A stretch of 64,000 bases of DNA from Balanoglossus misakiensis. Its lineage: Eukaryota; Hemichordata. Position 1 is the first letter of the stretch. The number at the start of each line of letters is the position of its first letter. Under the pieces are notes generated by a model, which ran no database searches, was not told the origin of the DNA, and was given only the letters and a program-made list of their open reading frames with translations. The stretch spans positions 2,666,001-2,730,000 of the forward strand of contig CM082576.2 in NCBI GenBank assembly GCA_040954595.2, read 5' to 3'. The position numbers were made by a program, and so were the translations under genes. Shown one piece after another: positions 35,428 through 48,468 of this stretch.

Positions 35428-36985
35428 CTGTAAAGAAGAAAAAATAAAACGGAGCATGACAACATGAGAATTTTACATTTAATTTTTAGATTGGTTTATA
35501 TAAAGGTGTAGAACAAACGTTACGAGACTGATAACCCAGTTTGATGCGCCGTCTGCAATTAGCACATCGAGCGCTCATTGTAGATATCTACTGCCCTGCC
35601 CACCTGTTGTACGATTAATTTTTAACAAAAAGCGTTTAAATCGAACAAGATTGGTTATACATTAGAGCGATACTTCAAAATTGCGCGATCAGACATAGTT
35701 CAGGTTGTAAACATAGGCCTATATGGAATTGTTACTCGAAGTGGAACTATCGGTCATGGATTAATAGCCGTTTCACATTTTCGAAGGAAGGCGCAATTGA
35801 ATTTTTGTGATATCATCTTAACAGAAATATTCCTCAAGTAAGTATGGTCCGACTTTTGTTTCTTGGCGGACCAAGTTATTATAAGCCCAAGTAAACCGAC
35901 TGAGCAACATTTACTTTTTGTAGGGCTGCACCCTGACAGACTACTGGTCGCGCAGTCAAATCTGTAATACGTACCAGCTTATTGAGGTAATGAAGGAAGA
36001 GGACTCCTGTACCGTCCTTAGGCCTTCCATCTACAGCACAACCAACGGCACCGATAGACCTGCCGGCCAACATGACGTATGCGATTATAGTTCCAACGAC
36101 GGTGGTTATGATACAGCTAAGGACAAGATCCTCTGGTAGGATTAAGTAGTCGCAGATGTTCCACAACGCCCTCCACGCATTCACAGAGCTAAAACCGACG
36201 ATGAACATATACGTATCTTCGAAAAGCAGGTGCAGAAGAAAAGCTTTTCTGGCCAGGTATCTCGACGCCTTTCGAGCTGGAGTCTGCAAAGCGTAGCACA
36301 CAATGAAGATACCGTAACCTAAAGCCAATGAGATATAAGTTGAAAGTGCCTTATCCTCCGGAAGGAGGGCAGTGTCCAACGTTTGCCAAATACCTCGCCA
36401 GAAGAACACGACAAGACTGTGGATGATGAAATAAGACAGCACCAAGTCTAACTCGAACAAGTGTTTGACGCTCCAGTCCGAGCTGCTCACCTCGAATCTG
36501 GTGGTGCAGTCGAACACGTCGGGTTCGTGGTCACGGAATATCACCGACGGCTGCGGGGCGATGTTCTTCACCCCGCGCAGAAGAATCAGGCAGACGCTGC
36601 CTATCGCCAGGAACACCAGCGAGCTGGTCAGGCTGGTCGACGTGTAGTAGTCCAGAATCGCCCACACCCCCCGCCAGTGGTTGACCACGGCGAACGCCAG
36701 GACGAAACTGTAGAGCCTGCTGTATACGTGCCATCGGACGGTCTTGAAGGGAAACCATTTATTGTGCAAGTTTTGGATCAGACCGAAGATGTTGATCAGC
36801 CCGAGTCCTATGAACACCGATATCCAGGCGCTGACCTCGGGCAGTGACGGTAAAACATATATGCCCAACAGGGTCCATACTCCTCGCCAGTATCCCAGCA
36901 CACTTGGTAAAATGATGCACAGCGTTATCACAAGTTCAAGGCTGTGGAAGAGCAGCAACTTCAATGTACTGGGGAGTTTCAGCAT
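35227..36985 (-). CDS. Fuseless-like eight-pass membrane protein (gene A, whole gene)
   Basis: Two exons (36985-35975 and 35427-35227) give 403 aa. The first 310 residues form four pairs of hydrophobic helices. The first helix of each pair ends in a Trp-Arg motif: WRGVW at 33-37 and 104-108, WRGIW at 196-200, WRALW at 271-275. This fourfold pattern and the eight segments match the Fuseless family. Drosophila Fuseless is a presynaptic eight-pass protein needed for calcium-channel localisation and transmitter release. A GRSIGAVGCAVDG segment follows the last helix, and the tail of exon 2 is acidic and cytosolic-looking. The ATG is the first after an in-frame TGA 18 bases upstream. Assignment is from remembered family features; no search was run. 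Confidence 0.8.
35428..35974 (-). other. Intron of Fuseless-like gene A
   Basis: 547 bases with GTACGT at the donor and TTTACAG at the acceptor; nothing else recognised. Confidence 0.75.
35975..36985 (-). CDS. Fuseless-like gene A exon 1 (all membrane segments)
   Basis: 337 codons ending HYLNKL|, phase 0, donor CTG|GTACGT. Approximate helices: 10-32, 52-71, 88-103, 119-138, 178-195, 215-232, 252-270 and 284-306. A hydrophilic loop at 139-175 separates the two halves. The open frame runs 31 codons into the intron, but the strong donor and the phase match to exon 2 favour splicing here. Confidence 0.88.
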
Positions 36986-37009
36986 TTTGGCAGCCAGTAC
37001 TCATGACAT

Positions 37010-40000
37010 CACGTATAGATTTGTACTAAGTTCGTTCAGGTGTACATGTATATATACAAACGGCGATGGGTCAGGGGTTAAGGACACATTAATGCGGGCC
37101 TTCGGTTTAGAAATGCCCAATAAGGGACTTTACCATTGTTCCATTGTGCGGCCTTCGTCGTGTTTTCCCCTACACTGCCACGTCATGTGACCGAATCGTA
37201 ACTTCTATGAGTCATAGTGCGAATAAAACGAGTCTAGTTACATATTATTCATGTTATTTGCAGCTCTTCAGTTGGGTTGTCAAGCTGCCAGTGGTTCTGA
37301 ATATGAAACTCCAACATTTATTTCGCGCTGGCTCGATCTCAGCATGATATCAGTTATCCGTCTGTCTAGTCTTTCCCCTGACTCTTCTCGGAATTTTTGG
37401 CCGAGCCAAGAAAAAACCCTGACCACTGTTCAATGAATGACGAAACCACTGGCGCAATTGACGTCAGATCACACTTCAGATCCTAAGATCGAAATCTCGT
37501 TATAAATGACTTTCTTGTTTCATGATTGTGTAGGGGACGGGAGGGCCGAATGACCCAACCGTCGCCAACTTCGAAACAGTCATTTATTGGTCACCTTTAT
37601 CTGCTGATATATGGCGCAACTCGGTGGCTTCTATGATCTCATTTCGAAACTTTGAGCGCATGATTGTTGCGTGGCGTGAGCAAATATGATATTCTAGATA
37701 TATTATTTGTTTTACAGTCTTTTTATGTTTATTTGGTTGAACGTCAGATTTTGAAGGCGTTTGTGGGAATACAGATTACAAAGGTAAATCTGCCGGAATT
37801 TAAGACTTATCGACCTTGCATCAAATAGTCACGAGGGTGGGGGTGGTATGATGTGGGTGTATATATTTCATTGTTCATAGATAAAGGCAAATTTAGACTA
37901 TATGGAAACAGGTCAAATTCTAAAATTTAATCAAGAATTTGGGTTTGTATGCGAAATGGTCCCTTTCCCGAGAAATCTCGGTCTCCTTTTACCCATCTAA
38001 AGTGGTGAGCGAATTTTGAGAGCTAAACGAAATTGTGTCATCCGTTAATTACGGTATTTTGGAGAGATGTAGGTTAACAAAACGTATGCGATAAGTTCGG
38101 GTGCCACAGAACAGACAGTCAAACAATTAATTCTCTAAACCCAAATTGATTGAAGTGATTTTTATAACATTTTCACACGACGGTACTTGCTTTTCGTACA
38201 CAAACTGTTATGTTGTTGCCAAGATGGAGTGCGCAATGCCTCCGAGGCAGTCCGAGTCAAGTCTGACCACCAAAAGTGGCACCATGTTCGCATCATGCGG
38301 TAGTCAAATGAGAGGAAAAGACTGATCAGATTTTTACCGAATAGTGTTTGTAAAATACCCTCTAACACGTCGTCATCGATCAAGGTTTAGTTTTTTATTC
38401 CAAAATCCACTGAGGTCGACAGGCAGTCTTTTTTGTTCGTTCGATTTATTGTTCAGTGTTTTTCTGTGCAATGTGCGTCATTGGTCCGGTCACGTTCCGC
38501 TCACTCTTTCTGGTGTTTCAAAGGACATCCATAGACTGTACGAATTAAGACACGTATACGTGAACAATTGAACATATCAGGGCAAGGATTTGTATGAAAA
38601 CGATTTATAACGCGATATAGCAAATTATTTCTTTCAATAATCACACGACCAAGTCCACGATAGCGCATACTGCATCGCTAGCACATATCGATCCTGTTTT
38701 ATGGCCCTCATCTATAGGCAGCGATGGAGGCAGCAGCAACAGCCGGGGTTATGCAATCGCATTATTATTTTGCAGGGTACCCGTGCGTTCAATGTGGCTT
38801 GCATCCACGGTCTCGGTATTATCACCTAAACTCGTATGAATAGATACTAGAAATTAAAACCCTTCGCTATTACATCATGTCATTTATAGATGTAAAGAAC
38901 TGCTGACATAGAATTGCCACTTTATTCAGCTTGTGCAATGCCATCATTAACACCCCACCCCCATCAAACATCGAAATTCGTTAATGGTGGGAAATATGAT
39001 CTCCTCAAAGAAACGTGGATGGCTATTTGTAAAAAAATGACAAAAACAACACAATTACTGGTAGTATTATCTGGATTTGAACTGTCGACCTTTGGCACAC
39101 ATTCGCAGCAAACAACACTATTAAACCAAGGAAAAACAGCTATTCAAATAACGTGGTATGACGTCACAGCTAGTCCCCAAGTCAAAAGAAGTACAGTATC
39201 ACGTCAATAATTAGAACCCAGGTGTCGGGGGGAATCATGCAGGGGTTCAACAAGCCATCGATGTCCAGTCGCACGGGTCGGCTCAACCAGTCTCAGAGAG
39301 CAACTGAGCCTGTGAAACGGTGCAAGCGGTACTCCGTTTGTAAAAGCTTTCGAAACCGATACATACATAGCTTCGTTTTTTTCGGTCCTAATATTCAAAA
39401 TTCTCCATCAGCGTGAAATTAAAATCACATCTGATGTTATATCGAAACGTCTGGCATGTCACGGACTCTCACCTCCGCAGATAGAAATACAAAGTTAAGG
39501 AAAATGCACAGCGCTACCACACGGCAAGCAGAGTTACACAGATACAGACCCAATCTTCAACTTGAACACACTGTGACTTGAAGAACCGACTTTGGTTCGC
39601 GTCTTTATCAACAGCTGTGGCTCCAATGGAAACCTAAAATCTCTGCTTGCAGGTTTGACGTCGCGAAATCCAGCATTTATCACAAACGCCCCCAGCGTTT
39701 TTCTGCATTTCTTTATTCGTTTGTGAGCTCCATCACGGAGAATTTCGTTCCGAAAGAAACGCGTTTGAATGGGGAAATGGTTTTAACACAGAGCCTTCTG
39801 CAGTGAATTTTGTAAGGGAATGAGAATGCAAGGAAAACTCATGTCGAGTTCATTATATGAAAGATCTATTTTTTTTAAAAAAAATAGCTCCGATTCCGTG
39901 ACGCTACAGCATAAAGAGGCACGTTTTGCCACAAAATTTTGATGATGACACAATTGCGTGGGTTGTAGTCATCACGAACTAATACTTTTATTTTTTTTAT

Positions 40001-43000
40001 ATTTAATTCTTAATATGATATTTCTTACCAAACATTACCGCCTTATAGCTTACCACAGAAAAATGATGGATCATAGCAGGGTGACGAGAAAACTTTTCCT
40101 TGGAATTTAAGAAATATCGTATTTATCGCGGCCTTAAAATATTTTATCAGTTCTGACACAGCATTCGAAATATTTCCTACAATTATATTCTTTTTCTAAG
40201 ACTTCCCTTTGAATATCTTTTGATGTTTTGAAGTGTATGACGTCACGCACGGTATTTTTTGTAACTGGTAAATAAGTTGGTAAAAGAGTCACGCACGGTA
40301 GCCCTGCATTCGAACTGTACGAGAGTCATTCACAAATCAGGAGAATACGTTCTCGTTTTCGTTGAAGAATAGAAGCTGAAGTAAACCACACACATTTCCT
40401 GTAACCGGCGAGGGAAGGATCTCTCTCGTATCCAGTAGACGTGTAAATCTAATTCCCTTTGACTTCTTGATCAGAATTTACATTTCTGCGGTATAAGTTG
40501 TCTGTTTTTGTCTGATAAACTACAGACAGTAGAAAGAGACTCCTTCTACCGTCAATGGTTAAAGGACATATGTTCGTGATGTCTCTCGGTAGACTTCCGT
40601 AGAGGTTATTTCAACCTCACAGTGATGCATACTGCAACTAGCAAATGATAATTACTGCACGTACGTTGTAAATCTGATTTCGTTGTTTTCACCAAGAATT
40701 GACGTCCTTTTAGCTGAAATGGCTCTAGGGAAACGTCATTTTTCTGCGAACGATTTGATTGTCACGTATTTGCACGTAATCGTGGGACCGGGCAAATATC
40801 AGTGCGTTGTAGGAAAATGCCACCAAGTGAGGTAAAATGGAATCTGTCCAACGGCAGTTGCAGTTGAAACTTGCATTGGCCAGCACAAGTAAACTTGTAC
40901 GTGCGTCTCCGTGAAAACTCGACCATCCCGTGTATTTCTTGTGCAATAACGAGAACATGGCCACTGTATGTTTACCCGATAACTTCTATGGAAGTGAATA
41001 CTATTTTAGTGGGTGGCACACGCGAAAACACGAGCGCCACCAGATGTTCTTTAAAGCAATACTATGGTGATCATCCCACAGAACGCAAAAATATCCAAAT
41101 ACCAGTACCTCGCAAATTATATCGGCAATAATTATCATCATTTGCCTGGCTAAATATGTACCGTTCCTCCTTGCTATTTTTCTGACGTCGAAAGGATTAC
41201 AGTTTTGAACAAAATGAAGATTCCCATTATTATGCCCCAGTCTGTTGTTGCACGTCTTAACCATTAATATAACACGTCAATGACGGGAAGACGACGATCG
41301 AAAACTTCTCCATGGCGACACGATAATAGCTTCTGCATGGATGTTGAACGACACTGACGTCGGCACTTGAAAGGAAGAAAAATTACCACTGTGAAATTTC
41401 ATATCACGGACCAATCGATACAAATAATAGTCATTTTGGTAAATCTATACTTTGCTACAGAGGACGCCACTAATGAGTATATATTTTTTTTCTAAAGAGC
41501 TTCGTACTCCACGATTTTCTCCAAATAATCAGCGAAAACCTATTTTTTCATAATCGCCCATAATTTCGCCCACTGGTAATCATCGCCCAGTAATCCGAGT
41601 GATTTGCAATTAACCAATAAAACGACCGTGAAATGTTTAAAAAATAAAGCCGGTTTTGTTCCTTTTTGAACACATTCGTCTGTTAAAGCTCCTCAGGTGT
41701 GCGTGCGGTGGTGACGGAAAAGAACAATCTGTTGAAACCGCAAAATGCCGGGAAACGTCCTCGTCACGCACTCTAATCTCCGAGTATCATACAGCAAGCT
41801 GTGGGATTTCTTCGCAAGGATTTTGGGTGTAAGCTGGATATCGATTCCACAATTTGTTAAATGCTGTCATTGAACTTAAACTCATGTTGCAGTGGTACGT
41901 TTCGCATACATGTATTATCATGTCTAATATCGATGTAGAAAACATCAGGCAAAACGAGATCCCCCGAGATGACTTCCTCAGAGACTCCTGTCACTGTTGA
42001 AACTTCAGTCAATCCAAAACCAGAAAACATCGAAGCTCTGTAATTCTGTCAATTAGATTAGAACGCCGAAGAAGAGACTTTTATTAAGTGTTGACCGCCG
42101 ACGTTAATCACTGGATGTAACGTCACGTCACATCTCGTCAGCTGGCGTGTTTCAAGTGTTTGACGAGCATGACCTAATACTATTTCTAGAAACAATACTG
42201 ACAGACTAAAATTAGGAATATCAACAAATGTAACATCAGTTCATGTTTGTTTTTCAGTGTGAATTTATCCTGGTGTTTAAGTTCCCATTCAGGGCTTGGA
42301 AAAACAAACAGCTGTTTGTACAAGGCAAACGAATTCTGTTTTTATCGCATTCACATTTTTCTCGCAACTCCGTTTTAACAAAACCTTCCTTTAAAGTGAT
42401 AATGTTAACTTTCATTTCAATAATAGAGAAATGACATTTCAATTGTTGGTAATTGTTCAGCTCTCCAAACCAACATTAATTGACGGGCCATTTTGATTTC
42501 GACCGGCATTTAGGACCGAATGGTATAATAGATTACTTTAAAATAGGACTGTAACTATGAATAACTCTGACAATAGAAATGGCCTGGGGACTTGAAAACT
42601 AATGCCACCTTATTCTATCTGAACTTTATTATTATATCGAATGGGGATAATTGTCAAGATTCCATTACTCTCTGTTGCCATGGCAGTGGCTATGCTCCTC
42701 TGAGTCTTATGATTGCAGTACAGACTCAGAATTTTCCCCAGCAACGGTGACATGAACTTGTGAATTTAGTCTTGCATATTTCCATCCATATGTTACATTG
42801 TTGGTGACAGTGCTGTAGATATCATTCCGCCTAGACTGTGTAAACCTTCCACGTAAACTGGCTGTACTACCTGGCGTGGAAAAAACACGAACTACAAATA
42901 TTACGATCTCAGGGAATGTACATATTTGGTTTGTTGTTCAAGTCTATCGCTGCTTTCCCGGCCGTGATGATGCGTTTGACATCAATTCAGGATCAGGTGT

Positions 43001-45948
43001 CCATAGTAACAGCAATTTCCAATCATCCATTAAAGAAATGGTCGCACTATAAAAAGACAAGGTTGCAGTGTATTCATTTTAGTTGAGTTTAGTTGTGTTG
43101 CAATTAGAAGAGTATCTGTAGGGACATACCATTTTAATTTAAAGGGGTGTGAAAATTTACCTACCGAATAATGAAATTCACAGCTATTAGTCTTTTGAAG
43201 ATTGCACCAAGAATTATGCTCTTAAAGTTGCTTTTGCAGAGTACAATATCATCACTGCATCCTGTTAACCATAGACCCTGGAGAAATAGAAAATGACGCT
43301 TCTTGAATTAAAACGTTGTAAACAATTTTCTCCCCTAAAAATGGTTTAAACCAAAATTTCTATTTTTAACGCCATCAAATTTCTAATTAAAACTCGTGAC
43401 ATTAAAAGATTCTGTTCAATGTAATGGGTTTATCCATTTTCACGGACAAAGGCAACAATGTTTGCAAATTTAAACAAGAATCAAGAATCGAGTTATTAGA
43501 GTAAAAAACACGGCCGCGTGCAATTATTCCAAATATTCGAGTCACAAACCTTCAATGTAATACTGATATCAAATTTTACTGGTCAAAGATCATTTATGAT
43601 AGGAATTTCACATATTTTCTCCTAACTATTCACACTTCAAACCCAATATTTATGGCTAAAGAGAGTGAAGTATTAATCTACCTGCCAATGAGTCTATCCT
43701 GCCAGTGACAAACGATCAGGCCGAAATCAACAGGTGGTCCGACTTACAACATGCTAATGTCTCTACAACCACATACACTCGAATCGTCACGCGTTGTGAA
43801 GATTGGCGCATCCAGACACCATGCCAAAATTGACGGAGCAAAAATAGCTTCATATTATGTACAGCTCGAAAACCTCCAGGAAATCAGAAAGTCAAGGGGA
43901 GAGAACTGAAAAGTCCCATTGTGTGGCAACTGAAAATAATGAAGATTTGTTTTCCTTTCCAGGTACGTGTTGAATATATCGTGGTAAAACGCCTCCGCTG
44001 AAGCCGTTCGGACACATAAATGGCAACGTTTATCGTAATTCTAGATTAGAGCGTTGGATATGTTGAAGCTTGTATACCCATCACGAAGCACCAAACAACA
44101 TTAATCTAATCATCGGTTTTCTTTTAAATTCCTGCAGTGACGGAATTCATCACGATGTTGATGTGAGCTGAGATTGTAACTAGTGATTACAGACGTTTAT
44201 GCACCGCCGTTATCGCGTGCAAACGTATGCCTATTTACATCAATAAGGTGAGATAAAAGGACTTTCATTTCGTCAGAGATGTGGAACAAAGCACACAAAC
44301 GCATAAAAATGCCACTTGTGGGGCACACGACTCGCTGTCTTTATTAGATATTGCGCGAAAATGACTGCAACACAGGATATTGGAAGGCTGGTTGGAGATC
44401 GACAGCGCGTTGAGCGATATGAAGTCTTTGTGCCACAAAACAAACTGTAAAAGTATATTGCGTTGACACGAACAATATGGCGCCTTTGGCGGTGACTCAG
44501 TCCATACGCTTGGCGAGCCTGCCCTTCAGTTTTTCAGAGAAAAGTTCAAAGACCCGCGGGCTGCGTCTTTTCACATTATTTTCATGTACATGGATTTAGT
44601 TTCAAACTAAAATTATGCCGTGTTATTGCGCTCGGAGATGTCTTCTTATTTACACTTGTAAGAAAACTGTGTCAAAATAGTGCCACCGCTGTAAAAATCC
44701 ATACAGACATCATGAATATTATAATATTCGTGCTCAGTGAAAGTAATGCCAAATTAATGTAATAAACCAGTGTTCGAATTTAACTTTTGTAAGTTTAGCG
44801 AGGAAATAATTATTTGGTTTATTTTTTACCGGGGTCCAATGCAAAGTCGATGACAGTATTCCTGTCGATAATTTGTTGAGCAGAAGTACAGCGCAGGAAA
44901 CTGCCAAAATGATCCTAATCTGTGTGTTTTTTCTTCACCTTTCCGGGGCACGCATAAAAAGACGTAAAGATCTCCGTTTAGAGATTCGAAAGGGAGGTGA
45001 ACGTAATCACAGACAGTCGCTTTTACCGTCTAATGGCGTAACTGGATAATCATTTGCGGTCGAGTGATTACTAGACATCATTGCACACTCACACAAAAAT
45101 AAAACATCGAAAATCGATCAGTTGCCTCTAAAAACCTGGCGTTAAGTGCCGTGGGCAAAACCCGTTCCCGACGCGCCCTGTTCAAGGTTTATGACTTGGC
45201 ACCTGGTGACCTTTGACATTGGACCCCAATTTCCATCCTTGCAACCTCGCTATCATAAAATTGCTGATCAGATATTTTCTTGTGAAGTGACCTTGATTCT
45301 TGCAACATCTGGCAGTCGGTATGCCTTTACACTTTGAGAGTAATCTTCTAAAATGTTATCTCAAGTGAAATTGGTTTGGCGTGGTTTTTCTAGACGTTTT
45401 CTTCTCTGCGATAAAACTAAAATAAGGGTGATTGGGCGCTGAAACTGTTTGTAAAGAAAACATGTCATTAACACAGGTGAACCCACAAACCATTTTATTC
45501 GAAATAAACTACAAGCCCGGGGTTTCCTCCATCGTGTATTGAAACTTTGACAGAGTACATCTCATGTGAACATGATGATAACAGTTTTAACACATAAGTG
45601 AACGTGCATTGAAATCTGCTTTTCAAAATCCTGGTACATGGTATGTCGGTAAACACACTCCGCTGACACCCAAAATCAAGGCCTGTTATTTTCATCCAGT
45701 CCATCAAACTGATACTCTCGCTTAATTGCCAGATCTCGGATCTGCGCACGCATCCATAATGAGTGTGGCGAAGCAGTGAGAAAAGCGTCAGAAATCGTAG
45801 GTTGTATGTATGCTTCGCCGATTGCGTTATTAAAGCCCAGGTTCGAGGTCTGGCCAGCAGACCAACCAATCAAATCAATACACAGAGGCATCTTCCACAC
45901 AAATGTAGCCATGACGACATCTGCCATCTTGCCAGTTAGGAATACAAA
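37010..45948. other. Intergenic spacer upstream of gene A
   Basis: No coding exon recognised. Perfect CRE octamers TGACGTCA at 37459-37466, 39159-39166 and 40238-40245; the 13-mer GTCACGCACGGTA occurs twice close together near 40241 and 40290. A perfect 22-bp A/T palindrome lies at 39866-39887. Confidence 0.4.
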
Positions 45949-46308
45949 TTGAAAGTACTGGTATTCGATTTTTTTTACAGCGTACGCGGTAGAATCTGCA
46001 GTTTCATCATAAGAAGCAGGTTTGTCTTCTGTGCAGCATTGTTTTCAGCTGACCTTGCTGTGAAGTACTTGAAACTCCGATTCAAACCTATTTTTCGATT
46101 AAAAACGTGCAGCTCATCTCATTCACTCAAGGTTTACCTTTATGATACATCACTAATACCCTTCAATGCGGCACTGCAAGTTGTTACCGCTTCTGCAACC
46201 CATCTTTTCCCCCATTCAATTCACGACGGCACGACCCACCTTGCCAATTCACTTGATATACGTTTCCCTCATTCACTTAATCCCAGAATATCACCGTCAT
46301 TCAGTAAT

Positions 46309-46419
46309 ACGGAAAGGCTTGTTCAACATTATTACTTTTCAGATCTGATGATAAAAGAAATCTTGGGAATTCTTGGCTGTCGTCGACAAAAGACTTTAAG
46401 CCGCATAAAGCCTTATTGT
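46309..46419 (+). mobile_element. Possible integrase/transposase-type helical fragment
   Basis: A 174-codon open frame (45949-46473) contains, at residues 121-157, a segment with LVQHYYF followed by IKEILGIL and TLSRIK. This resembles the helix-turn-helix region in front of the core of integrase-like transposon proteins common in marine invertebrates. No catalytic domain follows, so it would be a relic. The rest of the frame is not recognised. Weak call from pattern memory. Confidence 0.25.
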
Positions 46420-46473
46420 TCACAGTGGACTTTTGAGATTGAGATTATCCCTTGCCCACCTGTGTGTGATTAA

Positions 46474-48468
46474 AAAATGTCCGATGAAAGTCTCGTGTTA
46501 TTGAAAGACACCAATGTTCCATGCAGGTTATATAAAATGATAAGGCCTGCTAATGAGGCAACTTTTCCCCGAGGTGACATTGGTACATTTAATCAGTAGA
46601 AAATACCAGAACTCTGATTTATTTAGCATTTTTCTGAAAACACAAACCAAACACGCATATCGCACTCGTCTGGCGGGAAGCTTTGACAAGATAACACTGC
46701 AAAATCACCATGGCAACGCCGCCAGGACTGGTTGAATTTGCTCCTGGGGGTGTGTTCGCTAACTGCAAGTGTGATGGAGCAAATAAAATCTACTCGGAAA
46801 CTGAAAGAGCTGGTGACATGTGCAGGTCCCACATAAGTTTTACCATTATCAACGATCCCCACTGACTCTCGTTTCTTGAGGGTCAATGATCTAGTCGACT
46901 GCACATCAGCAGGTTAAATCACAGACCCTCCGAGTTCCTCGAGGGTCTATGGTTTAAATACAAATGACATTTTAGTGTCAACTGGCATCCACCTTGTGAT
47001 CATATGCAGCACATTCTAATAATACCCGCATTATCCCCGCATTTTTCTCTTCAACCAAGAAGTCGCGAAGTTCAATATTCCTTAGCTATAATAGTAATCG
47101 TGAACGAAATTATATAAAAATCTCACATTGTTTGGGAAGATGAAGGGATGGGCGGAGTTGAGGGGAAAAGTAAAGGAGTTCACATTCATCTTTGGACAAG
47201 AGCATTCATTGCGTTGATTTAAAATACTAATCTGCGATGAAGTCGGAGGGTCTGCACGCCATCCATTTTAATAATCCGAGGATTTTGGCCTTTGGCGGGA
47301 AAATCAATCACATTTTGTCGGTTCTATTTTCATTTAGTGACCACAGGTGACTTTCGGCACGGATGAAGATTTCGGGGTTATGGCAATTAAAAGCAAAGAT
47401 CAGTGTGTATAAACCAGATATTCTGGATGCGGATCTGTGCCTAAGTACGATTGGGTTTGTCTGGATGTGTCACCAATGAATGGTGATGTGATTCGTTTTA
47501 GGATTTGCGGGAGGCTGTTTGATGAGCTTGCCGTGACTCAGTTGTCAAGTCTATTGCAGAAAAACTTGAAATGATCAGCATAATGACACTTGCCCGACAG
47601 TGGCCTTTCATCAATTGTAACCGAATCAAACAAACCATTAACAGACAGCTTGTCTGGTCGAAAAGGCAGAATCTAACAACAGAATGTGAATTCGCGCGGA
47701 CTGCCTTTTTGTAAAAATGTTGTGCATTTAATCATATTCCATGCATGCCTCAGCGGTAAAAGATGATTAGTGCTTCACCGTGGGTTGCTCAATGCCGTTG
47801 AAAAGTCTCCCTTTCGATTTTCCTGGCACAAGATGAATTCAACGTTGGCGACTGAATCATCGCCTCCTTCTGGCAACTGCGTATACTTGCGTTAAAACCG
47901 AAAAAAGCGCGTTGCATCGTGGAGCGGAAATCATGTATTGCACGTGCCTCGGGTTGTTTTTGCAGCCACATTTGCCGACAAAGCAGTCAAGACCTTAGAT
48001 TTCCGTACTTGGAGGAAATGTAGTCATATTAAAGTTAATGTGTTGAGATTAAAGTAGAAATGAAGGTCAATGTTATGGTCATGAGTATTTATCTGTTTGA
48101 GGCTGATGCGAAGTTTAAAGCCGCTTACGCAGTAAGGTAGAACTGAGGTTAATATGCGTTGATTTCCTCTCTCGCTCCAATTACCTACATCATTTGGTTT
48201 GACAAAAATTGCGAAAATTACCGCTTTCCATTCCCAATTCGATCGTATCTTCTTCTGATAATTATGTATTCTGCCCTCACAAATTATCACAATACTGAGA
48301 GCTTCTGAAGTTGAACCACTCGGATAGCATGTCCGTATTTCAAAGAAAACTCGCAGAAAAAAAGATTGAGCGGATTCCAAAGAAATCGATTGACTGGTTT
48401 CGACAGAGAAGATTTTTAAAAAGCAATAGTGAAGTATTTTGCAAGAGAACTCCATCATTAAATCAATA
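46474..48468. other. Intergenic spacer
   Basis: No coding exon recognised. A short GACCCTC/GAGGGTC inverted repeat occurs at about 46924-46949. Confidence 0.4.

Noticed and set aside
36461-36847. 128-codon + strand frame opposite Fuseless-like gene A
   Set aside because: Antisense shadow of the membrane-protein exon; Arg/His/Gln-rich translation without domain.
39061-39110. tRNA-like T-arm words near 39.07 kb
   Set aside because: No cloverleaf could be folded around them; no tRNA gene was found in the window.
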